A stretch of 64,000 nucleotides of DNA from Oenanthe sinensis. Taxonomy: Eukaryota > Streptophyta > Magnoliopsida > Apiales > Apiaceae. This document shows, in pieces, positions 49,085 through 59,618 of this stretch (position 1 is the stretch's first letter; each line of letters starts with the position of its first letter). The notes under the pieces are model-generated. The model was not told the DNA's origin. It was given only the letters and a program-made list of their open reading frames with translations, and ran no database searches. A program made the position numbers and the translations under genes. The stretch covers positions 5,337,001 to 5,401,000 of the forward strand of contig JAPMAC010000197.1 in assembly GCA_028671895.1 (NCBI GenBank). The letters are read 5' to 3'.

Positions 49085-51938
49085 TATTGGATATGGAATA
49101 ACAACCAAAGCATACAGAGTCTACAACCTTAGATTACACATTGTTATGGAATCTATGCATGTAGTCTTTGATGACAAGAAAATTCAAGGGTTGCTTGATG
49201 AAGGATTTCATGATCTATTGCGTTTTGAAAATGAATCCTCAAGTAATATTGAAGATAGTGATGATGATGAGGAAATTACAAGTATACAAGTTCCTAGAAT
49301 CCTCCCATCAATTGATGTCATTGCTTCAACAGATAACTTATCAGTTGACAATCATCAATCGACTGATAATACATCAATTGATAATCATTCGATGGATAAC
49401 AACTCTGCTCAACAATCTTCAAATAGATTGTCCATCACAGGGGGAGGGTTCTCAAATAGTCAATCACTTCATAGTGATCATAACTCTTCCAATGATCATG
49501 AAGCATCATCTTCAAGGACAAACTTACCATCTCAAAGGAAATTGACAAAAAGTCATCCCTTTGAACTAATTATTGGAAATGCAAATGATGGTGTCAAAAC
49601 TAGAAGTGCAACTCAAAATGAATGCTTGTATAGTAGCTTTCTGTCACAAGAAGAACCAAAAAGGATTGAAGAAGCCTTGAATGATCCTGATTGGATAAAT
49701 GCTATGCAAGAAGAGTTGAATCAGTTTGAAAGAAACAAGGTGTGGAAGCTGATGCCCAAACCAAAGAACAAGTCTATCATTGGTACAAAATGGGTATTCA
49801 GAAATAAAATGGATGAATCTGGTACAGTGACAAGAAATAAGGCAAGATTAGTGGCAAAGGGCTATTCACAAGAAGAAGGCATAGATTTTCATGAAACATT
49901 TGCACCAGTTGTAAGGTTGGAAGCAATCAGAATCTTTTTAGCATTTGTTACTCATGCAAATTTCAAAGTATATCAGATGGATGTAAAAAGTGCTTTTCTC
50001 AATGGAGAACTAGAAGAAGAAGTATATGTAGAACAACCTCCTGGTTTTATTGATCCTGTTCATCCTGGATTTGTATACTATCTTCTCAAGGCACTTTATG
50101 GATTAAAACAAGCACCTAGAGCCTGGTATGACACTTTGTCTAAATTCCTGATTGAGAATTACTTCACTAGAGGTACTGTTGATAAATCTCTCTTTCATAG
50201 AAATGTAAATGGCTCTATGATTCTTGTTCAAATCTATGTAGATGATATTATCTTTGGCTCAACTAATGAAAAACTTTGTAAAAAGTTTGCTAAGTTGATG
50301 CAGAGTAAATATGAAATGAGCATGATGGGAGAATTAACCTACTTTCTTGGCTTGCAAATCAAACAAGTTAAAGATGGTATTTTCATAAATCAAACCAAAT
50401 ATATTTCTGATTTATTAAAGAGATTTGATTTAAATGAATGTTCCTCTGCAAAAACTCCCATGGCCACTGTAACTAAACTTGAATTAAACACTAAGGAAGC
50501 AATAGTGGACATTTCAAGTTATAGAGGCATGGTTGGCTCATTACTTTATTTAACTGCAAGTAGGCCAGATATAATGTTTGCTATATGTCTTTGTGAATCA
50601 GATATTAGAAACATGCTTAGGGCTGTTAATTATGCAAATCCTGATATCAATTTAGGACAAGTAGTTAGAAAACACCTTAGGAGAGAATGGTCTTATTTCT
50701 TTGATGCAATAATAAAATGCTTTAGTGGTAAAATTAATAATTTTGATGCCATAACTTCAAGCATGCAACAGATAGCATATGATGTTTTGTTTGATGAATA
50801 TCATGATTTTTCTTCTATATTGTTATCTGAAATTGCTGCTAAGTTAGGAAAGAAGCATGATAGATCTAATCATATATACTATGCTAGATTTATCATGATT
50901 ATAATTAACCACTTGGTCAAAGAAATTGAGTTTTGCAGGGAAACTGAAACCCTTGAGTGCTGGACTCAGAACAAAAGGGTCTTTAAAGACCTGGTAAGGA
51001 TCAATCTTCACAGCAATGTGGAATTGATCTATCTCCCTTTTGTTCAGGTATTTGTCTCTACTTTAAACTCTTCCCAACCTAATTCTTCTTTGCCTTCTGT
51101 GACTATGGAGGGTGGTAGTAATGACCCCAACCCTCCTGCCCAAGTCACACAACCAATCTCTAAATCCAAATCTAAGAAACCATCCTCAACAGGTTCCCAA
51201 AAACCTGCTGTTGTAAAAACAAAGAAAAGAAAATCAAATGTTTTGGTAGATAGACTAGAGGAGGATTTAGGTGGTGAGGGAATTGGGGAACATCAAAGAA
51301 CCCAGAAGGATAAGGAGAGTGAGGGTGTGCAACCTCAGCCAAGCCACTCCACAGTCTCCCAAAAGACCGTGGATGTAAATATGGAAAACACCACATTCCT
51401 ATTGCCATCCTCTCAAAAGGATGACAGTATTGAAAATAGCCCACAACCAGGGGCACAGAACAAATTCGGGGACACAAAGTCCAAACCATTCACCCCATAC
51501 AAGAGGAGAGGAAAGAAAGTCACCTTTGCACTTGGGGAATCACACACTGCAAAACCACAGGAAACTGTGGTGGAGCCTTCACAAAGTCTGTTTGATGCAT
51601 CTCATATAAATGATGAGATGCAGCCCCATTATCTTTCAATTCCTATCTCTTCTATTCTTCTTTCCCCATCTCAAACTTCTTCAGAAAATGTTTTGATAGA
51701 TTATCGAACATTTTCAGATTCTCCTTCTTTGTTTTTCAAGGAGAAGCCAACACTCTCTCCTGAATCTTCTTCTCAGAATTTTCAGGATTCTATTTCCAAT
51801 ATCATCTCAAACATAACTTCACAAATTATCTCAACTGTTTCTTCTCCATCAATTGATGTTCCTTCATCAATTGATATTCAGCCATCGACTGATAAGCCAT
51901 CGATCGATACTCAAGATCAATCGATGGGTATGCATTAA
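49085..51938 (+). pseudogene. Element B integrase end - RT - envelope-like fusion
   Basis: An open frame runs from the leader into the last part of integrase (first ATG 49146). After a Ser/Asp-rich linker with SID/STD runs comes copia RT with YVDD at residues 364-367, counted from 49146. At about residue 483 (nt 50592) RT stops just after SRPDIMFAICLC and continues in frame as the envelope-like sequence (REWSYFFDAI... pairing with A's REWSFFFDQI). RNase H and the start of the envelope-like ORF are gone. The first stop is TAA 51936-51938; the same frame continues beyond it. Confidence 0.9.
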
Positions 51939-54323
51939 TCGATGGATGTCCCAAACACCACTTCAACTAATATTGTCATTACATCAATTGATGATCAATC
52001 AATTGATGTTGCCTAAACACTCTTAGGAATGAGTGAGTTGAGTGAGAGGCAGGATTGTAACCTAGCAAAAGGAGAGGAAGTGAGCAAAAACATTCCTATT
52101 TCTTCCAGGGATGAGAGTGAAACACTTGAGGGCCCCACCTTAAAAGGTGCACAATAAATAAGTGAGGGAGATGTGAGATTCTAGGATGAGATCCTGATGC
52201 AAAATAGAGAGATGAGTGAGAGTGATAAAACAATTCTTCAATTTGCACAAGAATTAGAAAATGATCTGATGGCACAAGAAGAAGAGGAAGGAGTAAAGCA
52301 TATAGGGGGAGCCTATGATGCAGAAGCTAGTGGGAGTGGAGTTCTTAAGGACCTTGAAGAAGAAATAGATGCTGGTGAATTGGATCCAAGGAATTTCATT
52401 CATCCTGATCCTCAATATCAAGGGTTGGCAACTTCAAGTAACAGGACTGCAGAACAACTTTTGGGAATTGAGCATACAGAACAAAGGACCAGGAATCTGA
52501 AGGAAAGCATTGCCAATACAACAGACACTTGTTATATGGCACCTGAAGAGTTGGAGAGTGATTCTGATGAGGAACCATGGATGAGTACTATTGATGGTTC
52601 CTTAGAAGCTGTTGAAACTGAAATTCTGTCTCAATACAGAAGAGCAATGGTGGAAGAAGAAATTGCAGATCCTGCACAAAGAAGAATTGTTCACTACATG
52701 AGGGACACAATGAAGATCCAAAAGATGACAGTTACAGGAGTAAGAAGGGAACTGGAGATCATCAAGAACTCTATCTCCACAACCAAGGATACAATAGACA
52801 GAAGATTGGATGAAAAGTTACCGTTCAACACCATGAATAGCATCAAGGACAAGCTTTTCAAGGAATCCAAGAATTTTGCATCTTTGGAGACAAAAGTAGG
52901 GTCTCTAGAGAAGAAAATGGATGATATCCTCAGAAGTCAAAATCTACATTCTTCCATTCTTCAAAGGATTCTTGACAGACTTCCACTACCCTCTTTATTT
53001 GATAATAACAAAAAGGGGGAGAATACAAAGAAGAAAGATGATGATGGTGATGATGGCAAAGGCAGTGGTAACATAGGTGGATCTGGAAAGGACAAGTCCA
53101 GTGGTATTGGCAGTTCTGCACACAGAAGAGATAAAAGCAGAAGTAACAGGGACAATCAATCTTCAAAGAGAACTAAGTCATCTAATTCTCCAAAAAATGA
53201 CTTAGAACAGAAAAAGAGAGAATTTAAGAAGTTTGATGATCTTGAAGCTAGGAGAATTTCTAGGGAGAAAGAAACTCAATCAATGATTGAGAGGGAAAAG
53301 AAAAGAATTGAAGATCTAAGGAGAAACACTGAGTTAGTAACAGAGGCAGTAGAAAAAGGAGACTTGGATGAGTTCATTGCTCAAACAAGAAAAATAAATG
53401 AAGATGCACAAAAGGCTGCCAAGGAAAGCAACTCAGATGCTGAAGCCTTTTTGTCAGTTGATCAAGAAGCCCTTAAAGAGAAGAAAAAGGGAAAAGCCAT
53501 AATGATTGAAGAAGAGAAGAAGAGAAAAGAGACAGTTGGCCAGAAGCTTCTTCAAGAAGCCATTTCAACAGGATTGTCAGATGCTGTCAAAAGAAAAAAA
53601 GAAAATGAGGAGATAGCAAGGTAAATGGAATTGGAATGGAAAATGGAGGAACAATTAATAGACCAACCACTGAGGAAAAAGAGAAAAGTTTCAATGGCCA
53701 AGAAAAGGCCAGGGCCTACTCAAGAAATAGTGGTTCAGGAAAATCTCCAGGGTCAACAAGAAGAAATCAAGGAGGAAGTCACAATTGAAGGATACAATTT
53801 GAAGGGAATACCAGTAATCAATGAAAAAGGATTAATTGGAGTAAAGACTCACCCTGCAACCTCTAACCATGAAGAATTAATGAGGTTGGAGTATGAAAAT
53901 GGAGTAAAAATCCTCTACTCATTAAAGGTGATAATGAAGCAAAGCTACAATGTTTTAAAGACTATTCTTCCTTTACTCAACAGAAAGTACAAACTCAACA
54001 TAACAATTGCTCAGGAAATTCAACAACAAATTTCAAGGTTAAGGAGATCTAAGGCAGAAGCTGAACCTGATTCACCTCTGAAGATATAGAAGTCACAGGT
54101 CAAAAAGGTAGTGTTGGAGCCAAAGTATGCCATGATTTTTACAGATATAGAGGGCAACACAAAGTTCTTTGATATCTGCAAATATCTGGACAAAATCACA
54201 GATGAAGAAATACATTACCTTATGAGGCAACTTGGAGAAACTAACAGGGATGAAGCAATCTTGAGAAGTTCTTTCATGAGGCAACTAAAGGAAAATGCTA
54301 AGAAAAGAAGGAAGATGAACTAA
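51939..54323 (+). pseudogene. Element B envelope-like ORF, C-terminal part
   Basis: Stays in the same frame as the upstream fusion, interrupted by several stops at 51936-52190, TAA 53622-53624 and TAG 54087-54089. The open pieces are 52197-53624 (475 codons), 53625-54089 and 54111-54323. It contains a coiled-coil-like segment (about 52740-52970), then KKGENTKKKDDDGDDGKG, matching element A's Lys/Asp-rich stretch, and long charged helices. A kept frame with only nonsense changes suggests decay by point mutation. No membrane span is evident. Confidence 0.82.
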
Positions 54324-54484
54324 TTTAAATCATGAAGACATTGAAGCTGCTTGCAGGAGTTATCTATCAATCTGGTACTTCCAAAATTAATGTGCCAATT
54401 AAATTTCTTGATTTTATCTAAATGTAAATTTTAAGGGTTTTTGTTATCATCAAGTAGATTTATGCCTGCTAATAACACAGACAC

Positions 54485-54498
54485 AAATAGGGGGAGAT
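54485..54498 (+). other. Element B polypurine tract
   Basis: AAATAGGGGGAGAT directly before the 3' LTR; identical to element C's tract. Confidence 0.9.
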
Positions 54499-55599
54499 TG
54501 TTAGGAATCTACATGTGATTTGATGATAACATTAATCTTAGAATCATATAAATTTTATTTGATGTAACTGATCAATTGATATGAAAGTTATAAATATCAA
54601 TTGATTAGGAAACCATTTATCAGTTGAAGTGTTTATATGAATGAACTGATAATTTGGATTGTAGCATAGGTTTACTTAGTCTATTTCAATTGATAAGGTG
54701 TAAATCAATTGATATTTTGTTCATCAATTGATGTTAGAGTCGATTGATATAGATCATCAATTGATGTGTAAATTAAACTGTTGAATTGTAATTATGTGAA
54801 GACAGGAAATTGCACAAGTGAAGGATGATCAATTGATATTGAAGCATCGATGGATGAGGGATCAATCGAAGAAGCCAAGTCAAGCATTGAAGACCATCAA
54901 CTGATGTGAAGACCCATCGATTGATATATCGATTGATAAGCCATCTTTTATCAATCGATGGATATAAAGATCAATCGAAGAAGTACATCAGTTGATGGAT
55001 TAAAGAATGGATCAATTGATATGCTTAACAGCAAATTATCAATTGAGTGTGACAACACAGAAAGAATATATGTTGAAGATCCAGAGAACAAAAGCACACC
55101 TATGGAAAACAGTCTAGAGTGACTATGAAGACTCAATCAGAAGCTGTCTTTCAAACCTTTTTGGTAAAATGTCAAAAAGAAAAAGGAAGGTAGGTAGAAA
55201 CAATCCTAGAATAGGAATTTTAAAAGCACACTTGTAGTATATAAACAAGTATAGCAGCATTATTAGAAAACAGACAAGTTAGACAATATTTCTTAATCAA
55301 CTGTTCAAGCTTGAGAACACATTTGTAAGAACAGTTGATTTGTTTTCTAATCTTGTAAAAATGCAGCTAGGTTTCTTTTAACCTAGGAACATTGAGCAAA
55401 AATATACACTGATGGAAAAACCAATCCATCAGTAATTTTAAATCTCTTTGTTCAATTTACATTTCAGTCTTAAATTGTTAGAACATATTCTCTCTATATT
55501 TTCAAACTTCAAGAACAAATATTAGAACCAGCAAAAAGTTTTAATATTTGTATTCAACCCCCCCTTCTACAAATATTGACATTATTCTAGGGAATAACA
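54499..55599 (+). repeat. Element B 3' LTR (1101 bp)
   Basis: Full-length LTR with many ATCAATTGAT/ATCAATCGAT words in its first half, a TATA box (TATATAAA, 55238-55245) and the C-run box near 55557-55564. It ends AATAACA and is followed by the target duplication. Confidence 0.95.
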
Positions 55600-55604
55600 C
55601 CTTG

Positions 55605-58560
55605 TAATTCCACTCAAGATCTGGATTTCCCTATCAACTCCTCCATTTGGTCATGAAGTCCGGAAACTGAACTTTACTCTAGAATACTCCTTTCAGTGCA
55701 GATATAACATAGAACTTCGTTCATCAACAAATTCCATTACCTGCCCTCAAAGTGTTCTTACAGCCATCTGCCTAATTCTTTGAATGTGATTAATCACTGA
55801 GATGCTTCATCTATCGAATGCACGAACAAACACCAAAACTAAACAGGGTAGCTTTTGACTTGACTTCCCTTCAACTGACATACTTCACTAATGTCCTTCT
55901 TAAAAGAATTTCATTAGAAGTAGTCCTTTCTCACCAACTTCATCTTTATCGTCGAATCCGTTATCTTGATAAACCAAGTATTAGTTGATAAACCAAGTGT
56001 GAGAGCATCACTTGTTGTTGCAACTAACTCCATTCTGATAAACTTCAACGAATAGTTTACTTCATCATAAACATTACATTTCGTGTCAGTAATAACCTCA
56101 TTCCAGTAGAGTGAGCTTCTATTTCTCTTGACCCTGATCAATATTGTTCATCCTCGAACTGATATTAGGAAACCCTTCGCAAAGAATTCCCTAGGTCTTC
56201 CTTAATATTGTGCTTCAGATCATTCAAGAAATATAGGTAACCTTGCTTAACCATTTGAATACCAAAGCAAAAGTAGTTACATGCCTCGAACATGAAAATG
56301 TCAGAGATATATAACTTGTACATGTTGAAAGATACTCTGCATTCACAAATGATTAAGACACGTGGTCCTCAATTTGATTCAGTCCAAGGGTTAGAGATAT
56401 TTCTAAACATAGTTAATAACAAAGCATTCAAGTTCAACATGCTCATTCTTATCTGACTGATCACTCCTCATCTATATCAGCCTCAACAAGTAGTCTTGGC
56501 TATGAGCTCAGTGATCCCAACCTAACTTAAGGTGGACTAGCAGTCTATAAGAATCATGTCGTACATATATGTAGTCATAGAAGAATCAATCAATCAGATT
56601 CCTAATTCTTCTAAATCACCTTTGTTGTTCACTTTAACATTATATTATCTCTAATTACCTGAGTCAATTTAAATTTAAAAATTTAATTCATGGTTTATTA
56701 TACTGACCCCTAGGCAATTCCCAAATTAGAAACAAACTCATCTTAACAAGCACATGATCAGATATAGCATTTAATACAACCATGCGAGTATAAACAGATT
56801 ATAGACAATGTAAACATCAAGGCACATAGCATGCAGCAAATACTCTTTCTGGTAAAAGTACCCCTACAAATACCTAAGACTCTATATGCTAACATGATCA
56901 ATTATCGTAAAGCAAGCATTAAATCACACAAGATCTAATCATGAAGTCAAATACTGATAAACAAGCAACACTAACAAACTAGCATAAGTTATCTAATTTA
57001 TATAGAAATCAAGGTGAGACATGCATTACATCAAACTTATAATATAATGCAGTTCAGCACTTCATACTCTATAATTGAATCAAATAAGTATAAACTAGTT
57101 AGAAAGTAAACCTGAGCGATGCTTAGCATTCCATCTCGAGTGATAATCAATTGATCCAAATCAATTTCCATTCTACTGACACTCATGGAAGTATCCTTGC
57201 ATTTGACCTCAATAACAAATGATGTTCCTGCTTTAACCCAAACTGATACCTGATTGTTCTGCTTAAAGACCCCGACATAGAATGTCTCATGTTCTGCTTG
57301 AAAAGATCACTCTTCTTTTATGTGTAGCAATAACCCCTTGATTATCATATGTCAGTGATAATCAAACATTGTGTATTTCTGCCACTGATGTCCTTTAACC
57401 AAATCTTCAATTGTTGTTTTGGTTCTTTGACCGATAAACTGAATTCGTTTTCAAAATCCCAAATTCTTCAGATATTGATTCGAAAACCACTGATCGAAGA
57501 CTCTTCCCTAAATGAACTAATCCCCTTTCAATAACCAAATGATCCACTGAGTAAACCGATGCAGAAATACATCTCCAATGGTAAGATCAGGTCTCAACTC
57601 CATTAGAATATTCTTCAGTCAGTTCGTTTGTTCTCAACGAACGAAGAATCAACTCCTGTTATTTTGTTTAATAAAACATTTTGTTCAAACAGAAGCATTT
57701 AATTTTTTTTAGGAATTTAAATAATTAAAATAAATTGAAAATGCATTTTTTGATAAATAATAATAAAATTTTCAATTTCAAATTATAAATAAAATAAAAT
57801 AATTCGAAAAGAATGTTTTAATATAGAGATAACAAAATTTTCAAGGTATATTAAATAATCCTGAAAAAGGAATTATTTCAAATCAAAATTAATTTCCAAA
57901 GAATTTTATAGAATTTATAATCCAAAAAAGTTTCAATTATAATTAAAATAAAATAGATTGAAAATATAAGTTTGATATAAAAATAATAAATTTTCAAGTC
58001 ATCTAAGATATTCTTGAAAATAAATTATTTCAACCAAAATGATTTTCCAAAAAGTTTTATGAGATTTATAATTAAAACTTCCAAGCTTAAATTATAATTA
58101 AAATAAAACAACTCGAAAACATAATTTTGAAATAGAAATACTAAATTTTCAAAACATTTAAAATGTTCATGAAAATAAATTATTTCAAGCCAAAAATATT
58201 TTTCAAAGAGTTTTATAAAATTTATAATTAAAGTTTTATAAAAAATAAATTATTAAACCTCAAAAATAATTCTCAAAATACTTTTAAGAATATTAAACTC
58301 AAAAGAAATTAAATTGGATTTTAAGATTAATTTTAGTTTTCAAATTAATAAAATTCTTAACTAAGAATATTAAAAATATAAAATATTTGACTCTAAAATT
58401 TAAAAAAAATAAAATATTTTCCAAGATGTAAAATAAACTTGAAAAATAAATTATTTAAATTTAAAAATTATTGCCAAAATAATTTATATAATTAAATTCA
58501 AATTTAATTATTAAATTAATTATTAAACTAAAAATATTTAAAACAAATTCAAAACTAATA
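55605..58560. other. Element C interior, right part
   Basis: No gag is seen where a minus-strand element should encode it. Two minus-strand open stretches look somewhat protein-like: 55914-56141 (75 codons from an ATG) and 57037-57306 (89 codons, no early ATG, with a CAG/GT-like exon end inside). I recognise neither. 57680-58560 is very AT-rich. Confidence 0.45.
57690..58250. repeat. AT-rich degenerate tandem repeat, period about 154 bp
   Basis: Three or more diverged units that each contain ATTTTCAA, then AAATAAATTATTTCAA, then TTTTATA(A/G)AATTTATAAT. Equivalent points fall near 57837, 57992 and 58146. Confidence 0.7.
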
Positions 58561-58639
58561 AACCCAGCTTGTGTGTAATATCAGCCACCCAGATGATGAC
58601 ATGTGTCATGTTGAAACTGTCATCTATGTAGAACTTCTA

Positions 58640-59440
58640 CATGGAAATTTCTGCTTGCTCTATCTCGAACATTAAGTAGAATATTCGAGATAATGTTCGA
58701 GTTAGACACTATCTCGAACATCAAGTCGAATATTCGAGATAATATTCGAGTTAGACACTATCTCGAACATCAAGTCGAACATTAATTAGAACTTCTACAT
58801 AGAATTTCTACTTAGGTTCTATCTCGAACATCAAGTCGAATATTCGAGATAATGTTCGAGTTAGACACTATCTCGAACATCAAGTCGAACATTAAGTAGA
58901 ACTTCTACATAGAATTTCTACTTAGGTTCTATCTCGAACATCAAGTCGAATATTCGAGATAATGTTCGAGTTAGACACTATCTCGAACATCAAGTCGAAC
59001 ATTAAGTAGAACTTCTAAATAGAATTTCTACTTAGGTTCTATCTCGAACATTAAGTCGAACTTCTACATAGAATTTCTACTTAGGTTCTATCTCGAACAT
59101 CAAATCGAATATTCGAGATAATGTTCGAGTTAGACACTATCTCGAACATCAAGTCAAACATTATGTAGAACTTCTACATAGAATTTCTACTTAGGTTCTA
59201 TCTCGAACATCAAGTCGAATATTCGAGATAATGTTCGAGTTAGACACTATCTCGAACATCAAGTCGAACATTAAGTAGAACTTCTACATAGAATTTCTAC
59301 TTAGGTTCTATCTCGAATATTAAGTAGAACTTCTACATAGAAATTTCGAGATAAAAATGTTCTACTTGCAGAATTTCTACTTGGCTCTAAGTAGAAACTT
59401 ATCTAGAATTTCTAGATAGAAATTTCTACTTAGGTTCCCT
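58640..59440. repeat. 110-bp/49-bp tandem array in element C leader
   Basis: Units begin at ACTTCTACAT near 58791, 58901, 59011, 59060, 59170, 59280 and 59329, giving spacings of 110, 110, 49, 110, 110 and 49. Each long unit contains TCTCGAACAT, the 12-bp palindrome TCGAATATTCGA and ATGTTCGAG, so transcripts could form hairpins. It lies on the inner side of C's primer site, where the untranslated leader should be. Confidence 0.93.
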
Positions 59441-59602
59441 TATAAGTACTTGGAGAAATTCTGGGCTTCAACAATTAACGAAACACCTACTGCTTCCTTT
59501 CTGGATGACCAGTGAACCAAAATAAATAATAATTTTTTATTTTCATACCCTCTTTAATCTCAAAAATAAAAATAGATCCAATCGATTTGTATGTCAATCG
59601 AG

Positions 59603-59616
59603 TGGCTCTGATACCA
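59603..59616 (-). other. Element C primer-binding site
   Basis: The plus strand reads TGGCTCTGATACCA, so the minus strand reads TGGTATCAGAGCCA, complementary to the initiator Met tRNA 3' end. It is two bases from the LTR edge. This fixes the orientation of element C. Confidence 0.9.
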
Positions 59617-59618
59617 AT

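Larger units (their letters stand above)
48250..55599 (+). mobile_element. Element B: Sirevirus-like copia element, deletion derivative
   Basis: Complete ends: 5' LTR 48250-49021, 3' LTR 54499-55599 and a perfect 5-bp target duplication CCTTG (48245-48249 and 55600-55604). PBS TGGTATCAGAGC lies at 49024-49035 and PPT AAATAGGGGGAGAT at 54485-54498. Gag, protease and most of integrase are missing; the leader runs straight into the end of integrase near 49085. RT is present but is fused in frame to the envelope-like ORF, losing RNase H. It is non-autonomous and was inserted into element C. Its LTRs differ by one large deletion, one small duplication and scattered substitutions. Confidence 0.95.

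Noticed and set aside
58640..59440. CRISPR-like regular repeats
   Set aside because: The 'spacers' are also repeated, the unit is 110 bp, and this is a plant nuclear retroelement leader; it is a tandem repeat array.
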